The notes under the pieces: generated by a model | Database searches by the model: none | Told to the model about the DNA's origin: nothing | Seen by the model: the letters and a program-made list of their open reading frames with translations, nothing else | Part shown: one piece after another, positions 24,632 to 37,318 of the stretch | How positions within the stretch are numbered: the stretch's first letter is position 1 | How the letters are laid out: the number at the start of each line of letters is the position of its first letter | Translations under genes and position numbers: made by a program | Assembly: GCA_030267565.1 (NCBI GenBank) | Contig: BRXU01000019.1 | Span: 1,290,501 to 1,354,500, forward strand | Direction: 5' to 3' | Length of the DNA stretch: 64,000 bases | From: Pleodorina starrii | Lineage: Eukaryota > Chlorophyta > Chlorophyceae > Chlamydomonadales > Volvocaceae

Positions 24632-26938
24632 TATGATCTCAAAGACCAGACGGCACCGATCAAGCTTTTTGGACTTCACAACCTGTTACGAGTTGTGCGT
24701 GTTATTCTATGACGTGACTACAATTGCGCTGCGAGAATCCCGGCGCGAAGCCGCAGGGGAAGCTAGCACCCCTTTCAAGCCGCTTTCTTGTGCCAATACC
24801 ACTATAGTTCTGTCGATTTAAGAACAAGACACCTTTCCAACGATCGACGGGCAAGATGAGCGGCATTACCGCCAAATGACCGAAGCGCGTACGGACGGTA
24901 CGGCGACTTGTTTCTAGTTCATGGCACAGCATTTCATGCCCGTTCACAAGGATCCCACGGCGAATATGTTGAAGCAAGGGGTTAAAAAGCTTTACTGTTG
25001 GTTGGCCAGTTTGTCCCACATGCTGGGCTAACTTACTGGGGCCCTGGGGGCCCATGGACGGGTAGGAGCTCGGAGGGACCGGGCAACAAGGATGCACGAC
25101 ATCCGTCCGTGATGAGTTATGCCCCCTTCATTTACTTGCACTGGTCAGGGGAAATTCATCAAAGGGGGGGACAGGGCTGTGCGGCATGACTCTGCCAGGT
25201 CAGGCCTTGTCCCCCGCCCTGCACGCAGTGCGCGATTGGCGCAAGTGCACGTGCACCAATGGTGCACTCTCCTGCGATCATTTGGCGCCGACGCAATTGG
25301 CACGCAAAAAGCGAAGAGAGAATTGATCTGTGTCGCAAAGCTGCGCCCATGAAGATGCCTTTCCGGTGTGGAATCCAGATTTCGTACATGGTGGTGCCAG
25401 TCGGCGCAATGTGCACAGACCCTAGCCTTACGTTCAAGCGCGCCCCCGCAGTGTCTATCAGTGACAAATGTGTCGGCAGCATGTCGTGTACGTGCAACGC
25501 ACGCATCAGCAAAACAAGTCCACATATTGAACTCCCCGGTCACGGTTCCGGAGAGACGGCGGTTGTCGTTGTAGTCCTTGCCGCACCCGGCACCCCAGCA
25601 TGCGCCGCTGTGTAATGTCAGGGGCTGACTGTCTGTCATGACGACGCCACGTCGAACGGCATGCGTTCTGTCGAGCTAGCGTCGGGGTCTGTTCTGACCG
25701 CAGGTGCCGTGTGGCAAGTGACAGGCTGCTAGCCGGTGGTGTTCACCGGATGGAAGCGCTTCGTGACCTTTCAAGGACAGATCGTCCCTCCAGGGCGACA
25801 GCCAGGAATCTTCCATGCATGCCATGTATGCACACCGTCGCAGGTAGATTCTTTTGGGGCGACGACTTGTTACACTACTTGTGCTGTACCCGGATGAGGG
25901 AAACTCTCAGGCACTCCAAAGCCCATGCTGGTTCCATGCCAGATTGCCACGCCCTCATCACACGCGTGCCAGTTGACCCAACATTGTCAGTCAACTCCCA
26001 ATCCCAAATATCCCAATCCAAAAAGTGAATCTCAGCAACTGGCGTACACAGCAAAACTCGCAATCCAGCAACAAGGCTCTGCCAGCAACTATATCCCGTT
26101 GACTGCCGTACACAAGTCAACACAAGTCAAAGAACCTCAGCGCGGTATTTTAAATACGCATAAACTTGAACAGTATAGCCAGGCAAACCCAAAACGGTGG
26201 TCCGCATGCGGCCCGTAGCGCATACCAAGTTTCATTCATGTTTCCGGGTCCTCCCAATAAGTACGGCAAAGAAGCCCACCATCCGGCAGTCCCTCGAGAG
26301 CTACCTCGAGGCGGGGCTCATGAGAGAAACGCGGCCCTTTACTACACCTTCAGTGCAAGCAGCACAACTGCGAAACGACACGACCTGCCGCGACGTAAGC
26401 CACCCGGACTTTGGTGGGTAGAACATTCAGCCACGAAACTGCACGCGCGCGTGGCCCCTGGCCGCGCCTCACAACGCACGCCGAGTTCAGCTGCCTTCAG
26501 CTGCTCATAAAAGCCCCAGGACTCATGACAAAAGCATCCGGGACAGGAAACTCCAGGCCCCTACCCCCAGGGGCCTCCTGTCCAACCCCAGGGCCCCCGG
26601 GGCCGCCCAACCTCCCTTGTTGTCAGGACAGGGCAGGACACACACGACACGTCCCTTCTTAGTCTTTGGCGACTGCGCCGGCCGCAGTCCGTGAACAACG
26701 CTCCCCACTACCAGCCCGTCTGTCAACGGGCCTGCCCCTCGTCCCCACCTACTCTGCGTCCTCCGTCACACACCACCAGGGCGTCCACGGGCCATGGCCA
26801 TGACACGCCATCCGCCGCAGCTGCCCGACACAGTCCACTCCCAGTGCGCTAGTCAAGATCGCGCGCTGGCACAGGCCCACCCGGCCCAGCAGGGCTGCCG
26901 GCCGCGTCCACCCTCTCACGTCCCTTCCGGCGGCGCTC
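24632..26938. other. Region between G3BP-like promoter and CYP51 3' end
   Basis: About 2.3 kb without a supportable gene. The part next to 24632 should carry the G3BP-like promoter and 5' leader; the part from about 25850 to 26938 should be the CYP51 3' UTR. A 74-codon plus frame at 26197-26421 faintly resembles a retroelement polyprotein fragment but is too weak to call. Confidence 0.4.
25870..25874 (-). terminator. TGTAA polyadenylation signal (minus) of CYP51
   Basis: Plus-strand TTACA is the first minus-strand TGTAA after the CYP51 stop. It implies a 3' UTR of about 1.07 kb. Confidence 0.45.
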
Positions 26939-29900
26939 TCACAGCAGCTTCCGGCGCGTGAACTTGACGCGGCACGCCTTGGGGCCGATGACCATGGACT
27001 CAAAGTCGGCGCCAGGCACCGGATCCAACAGCTCGAACTCGAAGTTGCGCAGCAGCACCGACCAGATCGACTTGATCTGCAGGTAGGCGAAGTTCTGGCC
27101 GATGCAGGCGTGCCGGCCCGCGCCGAAGCCGATGAAGGAATAGGGCTTGTTCTGCTCCTCGCGCGGCGGCGCAAAGCGGTCCGGGTCGTACTTCTCCGGG
27201 TTCTTGAACACGTGCGGCAGCATGTGCGAGAAGTTGGGCGAGGCCGCGACGACGTCGCCCTGGGGAGGGATTGGACGGCGTGGGGGCGCGGGAGGGAGGG
27301 AGAGGCGCAGAACCACACGACGTGTCAGGTATGCCGCTGGGCCCAGTGCAAAACCCAGTGCAGACCGATTCAACATTCAAGCCGCACGCCGCCGCGAAGG
27401 TGCAGAAGCGCCAGTCACTGTCGCCGAATGGGATCCAACAGGGTGTGGTGCACCGCCGAAAGTGCACAACGGCGCTTGGAAGGCAAGGGCCGATGTGGAT
27501 CCTTGCGAGCAATACCTAGGATTTCGCAACGCAGCTGCCTTCCTGAGTTACAGGGGTGACGCACCAGCAGCACTGCATGCCACCGCATGCGGAGCACGGG
27601 CTGGGGGCCCCCCGGAGGCAAGGCACACACAGGCCCGGCAACGCCTCCCGCGCCCAAATCCTCCCCCCACACACAACACATACACATACGTGGATAACCC
27701 CCCAACACACACACGTCCACACTGACCTTGGGGATGACGTACGACTTGCCATCGCGGGTGGTGACCGAGAAGGGCTTGCGCGCGTAGCGCATGACCAGCA
27801 GCAGCGGCGGGTGCATGCGCAGCGCCTCCGTGATGTTGCGGTGCAGCACCTCCATGTCAGACAGCGCCTCGAAGCTCAGATCGGTGCCGTACTTGGCCAC
27901 AATGGCCTTCTGCTCCTCGACCGCGGGCTGGAAGGCCTTCTCCTGAAGGCAGGACAGCGCAGGGAGCAGGGCAGGGCAGGGCGCGACGGAACGGAACAGA
28001 AACATCAGAGACGGCGTGAGGGGGCATGCGCTTCGGGGCCCAAGCTCTCCACACACCGACGCTGACGCTGCTGGCGAGGAGAGTAAACCCCAGTCCAGCC
28101 GGGCAGGGGCATCACGTGGATGTGGGCGGCGGCCATGGCAGTCGCAGGCTGGGTGAACATGGGCGCGGTGCGCGGATGGGAGTCCGGGGAGGGGGCGAGT
28201 GGGGCGGCTGTTCTGTCGCGGCGTTTAAAACCCTAAAACCCTTCAAGGTCTTCCCACCTTGTTTGCGGCCATGAAGATGCCGGTCCAGGAGGTGGTGATG
28301 GAGCTCGTGTGCTGGCCGGCAAACAGCACGGCGATCAGCAGGCCCGTGATCTCCTCCTCCGTCAGCGCGCGGCCGCCATTGACGTTCTGGTACCTGAGGG
28401 CACCAGGCAGAGGGCCGACAAGCATGAAGGGCCGCGCGAAGGGCCGACACCCACAAAACCAACCCACGCTACGGCGCGAACCCTAGAACCCTTCCCCGTC
28501 CAGTAGCTGTCAGCTGACAGGAAATGGTCCCTTCTATCCCCCAACAAGGTCAGCCACTGCCTGCCAACGAGAGGGGCCCTTTGCCTCATCCGCTAAGCCC
28601 TCCCTTCCGGCCCGGCACGCCGGCGCGACTCAGCTGCCGGCCGGTTGCCAGGCCGACCACGATGGTAGGTACTTCTCAGCCGCAGCGCCAGTGCTCACCC
28701 ACCTGGCGTCGATGAACTGCTGCAGCACGTCCTCCTCCCGGTGGCCCGACTCGCGGCGGTTGCGGATGACCTTGGCGAAGATCTCCGACAGCTCCTTCCG
28801 GCACCTAGGGCGGGGGCAGCATGGCGGGGGCAGCGAGCGAGGTTTGGGAAAGAAAGAATGACAACGAGGCGTCCTGGACGAACGGGTGCGAACCCGGCGG
28901 CGCGCTTGTTGTCAGCCGGCCCTGCGCTGACCCAGCTGCAAGCGTTTGACGGGTGGAAAGCATCACATCACCCCGACCCACATCACCAACTCGCGCGGCC
29001 AAGCGATGGCTGGGTGCCTTGTCGTGTTTGGAAATTGGGGCGGAAATGCTACCGACAATGCAAACAAACGGTCGATGTGGCGCGCCGTGCAGGGACGGTC
29101 CCGCGGTGCATACGCAGTGACCAGGCCTTAAAAACGGCGGCTTAGGACACCGGGACAGGACGCGCCGTGGGTTTCAGCACTCCTCGCTTGGCGATGAATG
29201 TTGGCAGTGTGCGTGCCTTCCCAGCGTCCTGGTGGGTCAGGGTTGCGGCAAGCCGCTCACATCTTGGCGGGACGGGATCGCCTCCCTCGCTGGACTGGAC
29301 TGCGAGGGTACACTGCCCTCACGCCTCTCAACACCCCCCAGCTGAGCCTGAGGCCTCCCGCCGGTCGGCCGGTGGCCTTCTTACCGGTCGCGCTTCTTGT
29401 GGACTGGGATGGGCAGGTAGGGGAAGAAGACGGAGAGCGGGACCATGCCCTCATCCAGCCCGTGCAGCAGATCCGCCACTTGCTCAAACAGCTGCTCGCG
29501 AACCTCGCGGCCTGCGGCGTCGGCGTCGGAGGGCGAAACCTTCGCAGTTTGGGTCGGGAGCTGAACAGCGCGATGCGATGCATTCCCCTCCCCAAGTCCA
29601 CAGGACACAATTGGCGAGCGTGGGGGGCACAGACGGCTTGAGCCGACACGCTTGACGCAACTCATCGCGCCTGATCACAAGCGATACTGCACCACAACGG
29701 CGCTGTGCTTCAGTTGCAGCAGCAGCAGCAGCTGCAACAGATGAAGGGACAAACGTTTTGCAAGCACAGCTCGGCCGTGGCTGCCATGTCAGCCCCGGAA
29801 GGCGCTGCTTTACGCGAAATGCGCGCGAGCCTTGAGCTCATGCGCCGGGAGACCGGGGGATTGCCAGCGCAGCGCAGGAAAGGCCATCCGCGAGACTCAG

Positions 29901-31084
29901 GCGTCGCCGGCACTGTCGCGCGGCGGTCAGGGTACGTACCGAGCAGGGTCCGCGCCGCGGTCAGGGTGACCAGCTTGCTGAACTCGTCCTTGAAGTCAAT
30001 GGTGCCGCTGTTGCCCCACTTGGCAAAGTACTCCTACGCAACAGCGGCACAGGAGACAGCAACCACGACATTTCACCGCTCGGGCACTTCGTTGGGGATT
30101 GGGGGTGGGTCCCTGAAGGTACAGCTGCCATGTCTCCTGTTCTTGTACACTGGCGGTTCATATCATGTTGCAAGGCGGCTTCGCCGTCCCGCCGACGGGC
30201 CCCGGCATCTGGAAGGACCGAACCATTTGGGAGGAAGGGGCGCCGGGACCCGCAACGAGACAGTATACGGCCGTGACCTTGTTGTGGTGTGTGTAAGCGG
30301 TACCGCAGCTCGCTATCGCAGCGGATGCGGTGCTTTCGTGTTCCGTGTGCAGGGCACGCCTCTTACCTCGGCCTCCTTGACGAACTGCGGCACGTACGCC
30401 TTCAGGCGGTTCTTAGTGAGCGCCTCCGTGAACATGCGGAACTGCTCTGTCCGGACTTTCTGCTCAACGTCGAACACGACGCCTCGGCCGAAGGTGGGGA
30501 CGTTGAAGTCGTACACCTGTACCGGATGGAATGGCGGGAAGTGGCGGGAGGCGAGTGTCGTCGACCAGGGCCGAGGCGACAGAACCAATCGCGATAGCAG
30601 AGGGAAAGGCAGACGGGTGAGGACGAGGGTGCAGCGGTGTTGAGGCAGGCGACGTACCTCCGACTGGCTCATCTCATCGTCGGCCGCTTTGAAAAAGTGC
30701 GGCGACACGTCCGGACCAATCAGGAAAGTGACGCGCTTGTGTGCCACAGGCACAGTGAACACGTCGCCAAACTTGGCATATCCATCGTGCAGCAGCTTCC
30801 AAGGACCCTGCGACCGCCGAAAGAGTAGGGCGCGGGCCGCGGCGATCAAGACCCTTACCGCGCTAACGGTATCGTAGCGCGCTGCAACTAACCTGAGCAA
30901 ACTTTAAAAGGCCTCCGATGTATGGAATGCCCTCGTACACGGGCGGCCGCTTGCTCGGGAGACTGTTGAACAGCAGTCGCCCGATGATAAGCGCAAGGAA
31001 CAGCGTTGCGCTGCCAGCAAGCACCAGCTGAGTGGCATTGAACTTCTCCAGTAACAAGGACAGCTCGGCCGCAAGGTCAGCCAT
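26939..31084 (-). CDS. CYP51: Sterol 14-alpha-demethylase, cytochrome P450 CYP51
   Basis: Nine exons join in frame to 495 residues, the normal CYP51 length: 30893-31084, 30658-30807, 30367-30516, 29940-30033, 29385-29511, 28703-28804, 28258-28393, 27727-27942, 26939-27259. It begins with an ER membrane anchor (LVLAGSATLFLALIIGRLLF) followed by a Pro-rich hinge. Diagnostic CYP51 motifs are YDFNVPTFGRGVVFD (B'-helix region), FAGQHTSS (I helix), EALR (ExxR), and the haem loop FGAGRHACIGQ with its Cys ligand. The enzyme removes the 14-methyl group from obtusifoliol or related sterol precursors using O2 and P450 reductase. It sits head to head with the PCO-like gene, 734 bp apart. Confidence 0.96.
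28227..28241 (-). repeat. Telomere-like TTTTAGGG unit just inside a CYP51 intron
   Basis: Plus AAAACCCTAAAACCC lies about 16 nt downstream, in sense direction, of the donor after the exon ending at 28258. Confidence 0.6.
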
Positions 31085-31818
31085 CGTGCTGGGTGGTCAA
31101 GGTGCAACTCGCAGAAAGCGCGCCACCAGCAGGCGTTACAAGTGAAATATACGTAACTTCCACCAAAAGTATCACTGTGAGCACCTTATATGATGCGCCA
31201 TTTATTCCAAATGGCGCGCACTCATTTGGAACGCTCAATAGGACACAATTACACCGCGAGTGTACCGTGCCCGTACCACCGTACGATGGCAAGAACCGTT
31301 CGCAATCGTTTTCCGTCCTGGCTAGCACACGGGTTTGTGAGTTTGAATTCCGTTGTTACGATTTCTTTTTTCTTATCACACAACGCCCTCCAGGTACCAA
31401 ATCGCAAGGCCCACCAAGCCTTTGTACGCCAAAACTGCGCGAGTTCGCGCATGAAGCGCCAAAAGCTGCCATGCAGTGCTAGACGCTGCACCGACACCTT
31501 TCGTGTGTAGAAAGAAAAGAGGCTTCTGCACATTTTGCCTGCGTCTTGGTGACTCGTCGTCTCGGAACTTGTTGTCAGACTGTCCACGTCTACAGATATT
31601 GTAGCCGCCTCCATCATCATGATTAGCTACCCATGCCCATGACACAGTCCTCAGGGCTCCCATCGACGGTCACCTGAAAGTTGGGACCCCAGCGCCCAGC
31701 CACGCGCCGTCCCACGACAACATCCCCCTCGTCGTCGCCAGACCTTCCAGCAGGAAGCCCTCCTTCCTCCTCCGGCACCTTCGCAGACGCAGCAGCAGCA
31801 GCTCCAGCCCTCAGACAC
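31085..31818. promoter_or_regulatory. Shared divergent promoter region, CYP51 and PCO-like
   Basis: The 734-bp interval between two opposite start codons is comparatively AT-rich on the CYP51 side and carries one TATA-like box for CYP51. In-frame stops (31624, 31675) lie upstream of the PCO start, so that reading frame does not extend further without another exon. Confidence 0.45.
31184..31192 (-). promoter_or_regulatory. TATA-like box of CYP51
   Basis: The minus strand reads CATATAAGG about 100 bp upstream of the CYP51 ATG, a plausible core-promoter position. Confidence 0.4.
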
Positions 31819-34800
31819 ATGCTGCCGCTCGCGCAGCCCCTCCCGCTTCGCCTCACGAACTCGGTGTTGCGGCTGCGAGGCTGCGCGGGCGCAACCACAA
31901 GCCACGCTGTCACGGCAGCAGCGGGCTCCCTTCGTCAGCATGTCAGCATGCACTCCCAGCAGCAGGGGGCGGTGGCTGGGAGCCACCCTGGCAGCCAGCA
32001 AGCCAGCAGCGGCTCGCGGCTGCAGGATTTTTTCACGGCGGCGCGGCGCGCGGTGCTGCACGGCACCGTGGGCGAATCCCACCCGGAGACAGTGGCGCAG
32101 CTGGCTCACCTGATGGGTGGGTGAGATGGGAGCCCAGCCGCGTGGGCGCTTGCGTGGCATGCATGGGGCGGCCGGGGGGGAGGTGGGGGAGGGGCGAGGG
32201 GAAGTACGGACAGTACCGTTCCAAGCTGAGGAACGGAGGCTACGGTAGCGAACGGACGGAAGGGCGAGGAGAAGGAGGAGGAGGAGGTAATTCAAATGGC
32301 CCGGGACGAGGGAATGCAACGCAGTTACCTCCCAGGTGAAGGAGGAGGAGGGGTCATGCATTTGCGTCAGGGGGCGTGCTTGTTGTGTGTGTGGCAGTGT
32401 GGCAGGCGAAAGGGGTGTGAGGGTGGAGTCCAAGCTGGCAAGCGGGCGAGGCTGCCGAACTGCTTGGTGCCGTTTGGGCCCTGGCGACGCAGTGCAGCCC
32501 GCAGCATGGCCCTGAGGCCCAAGCACACTTGGAGGGGGCATTTCGCCGCGGTTTTTCTTTTTTTCTTTCTTCCTTTCTTTCTTCCTTTCGTTCTCTTCTT
32601 CGGAGCCTCTAAGGATCATGCTACGCAAGCTGAGGATGGATGCTTAGTGGCGGCACGTGGGGTTTGTTGTTCGCGGGGCGGCGCCCTGTGTTGCGGCTCG
32701 CAATGTCGCCATGTCACCCTTAAACCCCCGCCCCTGCCGACCGGGGCCACACCTCACCTACCACCTGCCGTACATGCCGTGCCTGGTCGGTGGTGGCAAC
32801 GGCAGCGTGCACAGCCCTCGGCCCCGGGAACGTTCTCCCCCCCTTCCTTGTTTTATATAAAGGAGCATGTCACTCCCTGTCCCCCCCTTCCTTGACGTCG
32901 GGCGTCACACACGCTGTCTGTCTGTCTGTCTGTCTGTGTGTGTCTGCCAGGCGCCATCGGTCTGGAGGAGCTCGGACTGGACCCCGATATGGTGGCCGAC
33001 CCCTTCCTGGGGGCCCTCAAACTGCACCTCAGGGACAGGTAAACGCAGGGGGAGGTCTGGGCAGCAGCAGCCGGGCGGGCAGGCGGGCAACGGGGTGGGT
33101 GGGATGTAGGGTTCCCGGGGTGCGTAGCGTAGGAGGGAGAGGAGTTCGGGAGCTGGGGGGGGTGTTGATTCGCGCGGCGACGATGACGCTCCAGGGAGGC
33201 GGCCGTCTCGCTCCGATCGGGGTCCTGGCCGGTTGGCAGGTTGGGAGCGTGCGTGCGTGCGTGCGGCGCGCGTCGTTGCCGTCCGTGCCTTCCGCCCCCC
33301 TTCCTCAGCGTCCGCAGTGTCTCATTGTTATAGAAAGCAGCATATCTCCCCCTGAACCCCCAATCCATGCTCCATCACCCGCGGAAGCGCTGTCGCACCC
33401 ACCCACACCAGCAGCCCCGCGGGCGAGCACCCCAGGCAGCATACGGAGCTGCTGGCCGCACCGCGCCGCGCCGCGCTGTGCTGCCGGGGGCGTTGGAGGG
33501 GGCGGGGCCGGGGTAGCTGTCGGGGTATCGGCGGGTGGAGCCGGGTGGGCGCGGGTGGGAGGGGAGGGAAGGAGAGCGGCCCCCGGGCCTACCGGCACCT
33601 CCGACCCCCGGCCGAATGGAGGGGTCGCTCCGGAGCAGCCCCCCTGCTGCTGCTGCTGCTGACGAGTTGCGCCTTTATCCTTTTCCAAGCTGGCAGCCAC
33701 CGCCGCACCCAGCGCTCAGCTGCCCCCATCCATCCACCATTACCTCCTACCTACATACACCCAACCCACCCACCCAACCCACCCAACCCACCCGCCCACC
33801 CGCTCGCAGTCGCATCAAGTACATGCGTATCTACGAGGACCCGCACCTCACCTTCGGCCTCTTTTGCTTCCCGGCGGGTGCTACCATTCCGCTGCACAAC
33901 CACCCGGGCATGACCGTCTTTTCCAGGTGGGTGGATCGGTAGGTGGGTGGATGGGTGGGTGGGTGGGTGTGCTGCGCAGGCCTCTCCCAAGACCCGCGCC
34001 GTCCCCCGCCTCTGCCCCCCCCCCTCTGCCAGACTACCGATCCCTCCCTCGCTCCGTGCCCGCTGACGACACCCCCCCCGCCCCCCCCGTCTGTCCCCCG
34101 CTCCCCAGGCTGCTGTTTGGCCGCCTGCGTGTGAGTGCATATGACTGGGTGGTTCAGCCGCCTGAGCCCATCACATCCGGCTCAGCGGCTGCGCGGCTGG
34201 TGTGCGATGCGGTCGTTGACCCCGCCACACCGCCGCTGGTGCTGTTCCCGGCGTCAGGTGCGTCGGCGTCGCCGCTAGGTAGGCGGTGAGGAAGGGAGAG
34301 GGGGGGAAGGGGGGCCAGGGGAGGGAAGGGGAGGGGAGGGAAGGGGAGGGGAGCGGCGGGGGGTAATGGTGGGGTGGGGTGCTCGAGGGGGTGGGGTGAG
34401 GGGGTGTTGCGGAGGCGGGATCATAATTGGGGGGGGGGCGGGGCGCAGCGCTGTTGCGGCTGGCTCGGGAGGTGTGTGTCGGGTTAGAGGGAGGGGAAGG
34501 AGGGGGAGGAGGGTGCACTGGAGAGGTCGCTTTGGGCGCGTTTGGGTGGGCGAGGCGAAACGTCGCGGGTGCGGGGTGGGGGCTTCTGGTCCGTGGGCCG
34601 TGGAGACAGCTGCCAGGGCGCGGCCCCTTTCCGCCAAGGTTGGGTTGGGTCGGGTTGGGTCGGGTGGCCGGCCAGCAGTCGCAGAGGTCGGCGACGGTCA
34701 CCGGCTTTGCTTTGCTTTGCTGGGGATGCGCCCCCAAAGGCCCTTTGGCCCTTCGGCCCCTGGCTTCGGCTCTGGCAGCTGGCAGCTCGGGGGCGGCGCC

Positions 34801-35651
34801 CACCGGCGCTGCAACACGGCTAACGCCCGCAGTCCCCGCCCTGGCCCGCACCCGCACCCCCCCCCCAAGGCGGCAACCTCCACGAGTTCACCGCCGAGAC
34901 CCCATGTGCCGTACTGGACCTACTCACTCCGCCCTACGAGCCCCCCGAGCGCAACTGCACCTACTACCGACTGCATCAGCGCCAACCGACGGGCTGGCCA
35001 GAGGGCAGGCTGGGCGGAGGAGGAGGGGGAGGAGGGGGAGGAGGGGGAGGCGGAGGAGGGCGGAGGCCCGTTGCGTTGGCTGCGCAGCAGCGGATGCGGG
35101 TGGGGGACGTGGTGGAGTTGGAGGTGAGGTGCGGGTGGGTCCTGGGGCCCTGGGGAAGGGGAAGGGGAGGGTGAGGAGTGGGAGGCGCGGGGAAGGGACC
35201 GAGGCGGCGACTTCCCCTCACCGGAAAGGCGGAAGGATTCGTGAGGGGTTGGAGGGAGGGGGGAGGGAGGCGGGGGAGGTCTTGGGCCGCCTGCTAGCCG
35301 CGCGCGGTCAAGCGAGAGCCCGTGTGTGTGGGAGGGGGAGACTGGGGAGATTGGTGTTGGTTTTGGAGGGGCGGGCAGTGGCCTCTGCCCTCTGCGCTTT
35401 GCCTCGTACATTCACGCACCGCTGCAGCTGCAATTGGAGGGGGTAGGGGTGGGGGCTGGCGACCCGCACGGCCAGGGCCAGGTCCCCCCCTTCACAACCA
35501 CCACCACCACCACCACTACCACCACAGCTCAGCACAGCCACCACCATTCATCTGTTACGCTTCCTGCACATATGTGTGTGTGCAGGTGTTTGATCCGCCC
35601 GACAGCTTCGAGGTGGTGTCGGGATGCTACCCAGGGGACCCCGTGACCTGA
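31819..35651 (+). CDS. Plant cysteine oxidase / cysteamine dioxygenase family (PCO/ADO)
   Basis: Six exons join in frame to 323 residues: 31819-32116, 32951-33038, 33810-33926, 34109-34257, 34870-35123, 35586-35651. After a low-complexity N-terminus, the PCO family pattern appears: LQDFFTAARRAVLHG, LEELGLDPDM, YMRIYEDPHLTFGLFCFP, then the cupin metal site PLHNHPGMTVFSRLLFG with two His ligands and the third His in GGNLHEFTA, followed by VLDLLTPPY and NCTYYRL. PCO/ADO enzymes use Fe(II) and O2 to convert an N-terminal Cys to the sulfinic acid, feeding the Cys/Arg N-degron pathway as oxygen sensors. A Gly-rich insert (about residues 253-267) interrupts the C-terminal lobe. ATG 31819 is the first in-frame Met after upstream stops; an extra 5' exon cannot be excluded. 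Confidence 0.9.
33927..33970 (+). repeat. GGGT/GGAT-rich repeat starting at a PCO intron donor
   Basis: The donor GTGGGT after 33926 runs straight into GGAT and GGGT units. Confidence 0.8.
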
Positions 35652-36133
35652 ACAGCAACAGCAGCAGCAGCAGCAGCAGTTGAGCGCCGCACAAACGCAG
35701 CGCAGAAACACACGTCGACATCGACATCTCGACATCTCGACATCTGACGCCGCCTGTGTGACTTTATGATTGTAGCGGGGTCGGGACGCGGCGGGGCGGG
35801 ACGCGGCGGGGCGGGGCGGGGCCGGGCGGCGCTGTGTGTTGCGTTGGGTCATCTGGGTTGCAGCGCACGTAACGACGCCTGCCGCCGCATTGTTACTTTT
35901 GCCTCTTGTACGACAGCACGGCCCAAGTCCGGATTCCAATTTCAAATCGAGACCGAGCATGGCCGGCCGCAGGGGGGCGGGGCCGTTTGCTGGTGATGTG
36001 AGGCGGCTGCGAAATAACGGGTTCGTGTCGCCGTGCTGGCGGTGTGTGGGGGTAGTGACACGGGGGGGCACAAGGGGAGGGGGGCAACGTGGAACCGACT
36101 GCGGTCCACACCTCGTGGTGGTGGTGGTGGTGG

Positions 36134-36138
36134 TGTAA
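36134..36138 (+). terminator. TGTAA polyadenylation signal of the PCO-like gene
   Basis: This is the first TGTAA after the stop at 35651. It implies a 3' UTR of about 490 nt. Confidence 0.5.
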
Positions 36139-37313
36139 CACAATCCAAAGTTGCGCCTTGCAACACGAACGAGTTCGAAGACGATGGTAATCTAGGTGGG
36201 TGGGTGGGTGGTGGCAGCTGCGTCCCCGCTGGATCTTCTTGCGGTGGCTGCCGGGTGCGGCGATTCGCTGCGGGAGGGGGGCTACGCGGCGGTTGGGTGG
36301 TGGTGGGGTTGGAAGGGGGTAGAGCCCGCCTTGTGTGTGTGCGTGTGGAGTGGTCGCCGGTGGCCCCGTCCTTTCGAGTACGGGGCAGGTGCCTTGCGAC
36401 CGCCAAGCTATCCAAAAAAGCACAATCTTGCTGAAACCAACACTCGGAGGTTCATTCGTAGAAATGGTTGGGAAGGGTTGCTCGAGAACCGGGGTGCAGC
36501 GGCCAGGCCGCTACTGCGCACCCGGCGGTCGGTTTCGGTCGAAGAAGAGTTCGCACTTCGAGTTTGCCTACCCCCCCCAGCCCCCCCCCCGAGTGGGGGC
36601 AGGGTGGTGAGTTGCCTCCCTCCCCTGAGTGGGGGCAGGGTGGGAGAACAACATACGCAGGTGCGCAGCGGGAGAGTGGCAAGGAGGACGTACGATAGGC
36701 CGCGGATGTTGTCCGTTACTTTTGAGCTTTCTAGGCCCCCGACAAGATATATCCTCGTAGTTAAGAGAGTCCTGGTGTTTTCGCAGGGGGTGGAAAATGC
36801 GGATTAACTCCCAGCGTCCAGCGCCTGTCGGGGGTGTGGGAGGGGCCGCTGTCACACCAGCCGGTGGCGACCTGGCTGCACCCGAGCGAAGAGCTGCAGA
36901 GGCTGGTGCGGTGTGCGCGAGTTGTGAAACGTGTGTTTGGCAGCCGCAAAAGTGTTGGCAGCGGCGCGATGCGAGTCGCCGTGAGGTCAAGTTTACATGT
37001 ACGGATGGATGTGTACGAATGCACGGAAAGATCATACGGTAACGTACGTCAAGGCATGGACGATGCTGCATGTTTCAGTTGCGGTCGTACAAAACGCCCC
37101 GACATGACATGTGGAGAGATGTTGGTGGGAGATTGAGAGCGGCACTTGTGAGTTGGCCGTCCCAGCGGTCTGGCGATCGAGCACACTCCACAACCGCTCC
37201 TCCCCCAACGTTCTCCCTTTCATGTCCTTCACCCCTCCGTGACATGCGCGGGTGGGACTCGACAGCGCCGCCGGTCACATCACATCACATCAACATCACA
37301 TCAACACGTCACA

Positions 37314-37318
37314 TTACA
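37314..37318 (-). terminator. TGTAA polyadenylation signal (minus) of the DHH gene
   Basis: Plus TTACA lies about 700 nt beyond the DHH gene stop and is embedded in a CACAT-rich stretch. Confidence 0.45.

Noticed and set aside
26197..26421. Short plus frame with faint retroelement-polyprotein flavour
   Set aside because: Only about 30 residues look similar, with no polymerase motif, repeats or flanking LTRs.
36196..36807. 203-codon plus frame after the PCO-like gene
   Set aside because: Starts just downstream of the PCO polyadenylation signal, low complexity, no recognisable domain.
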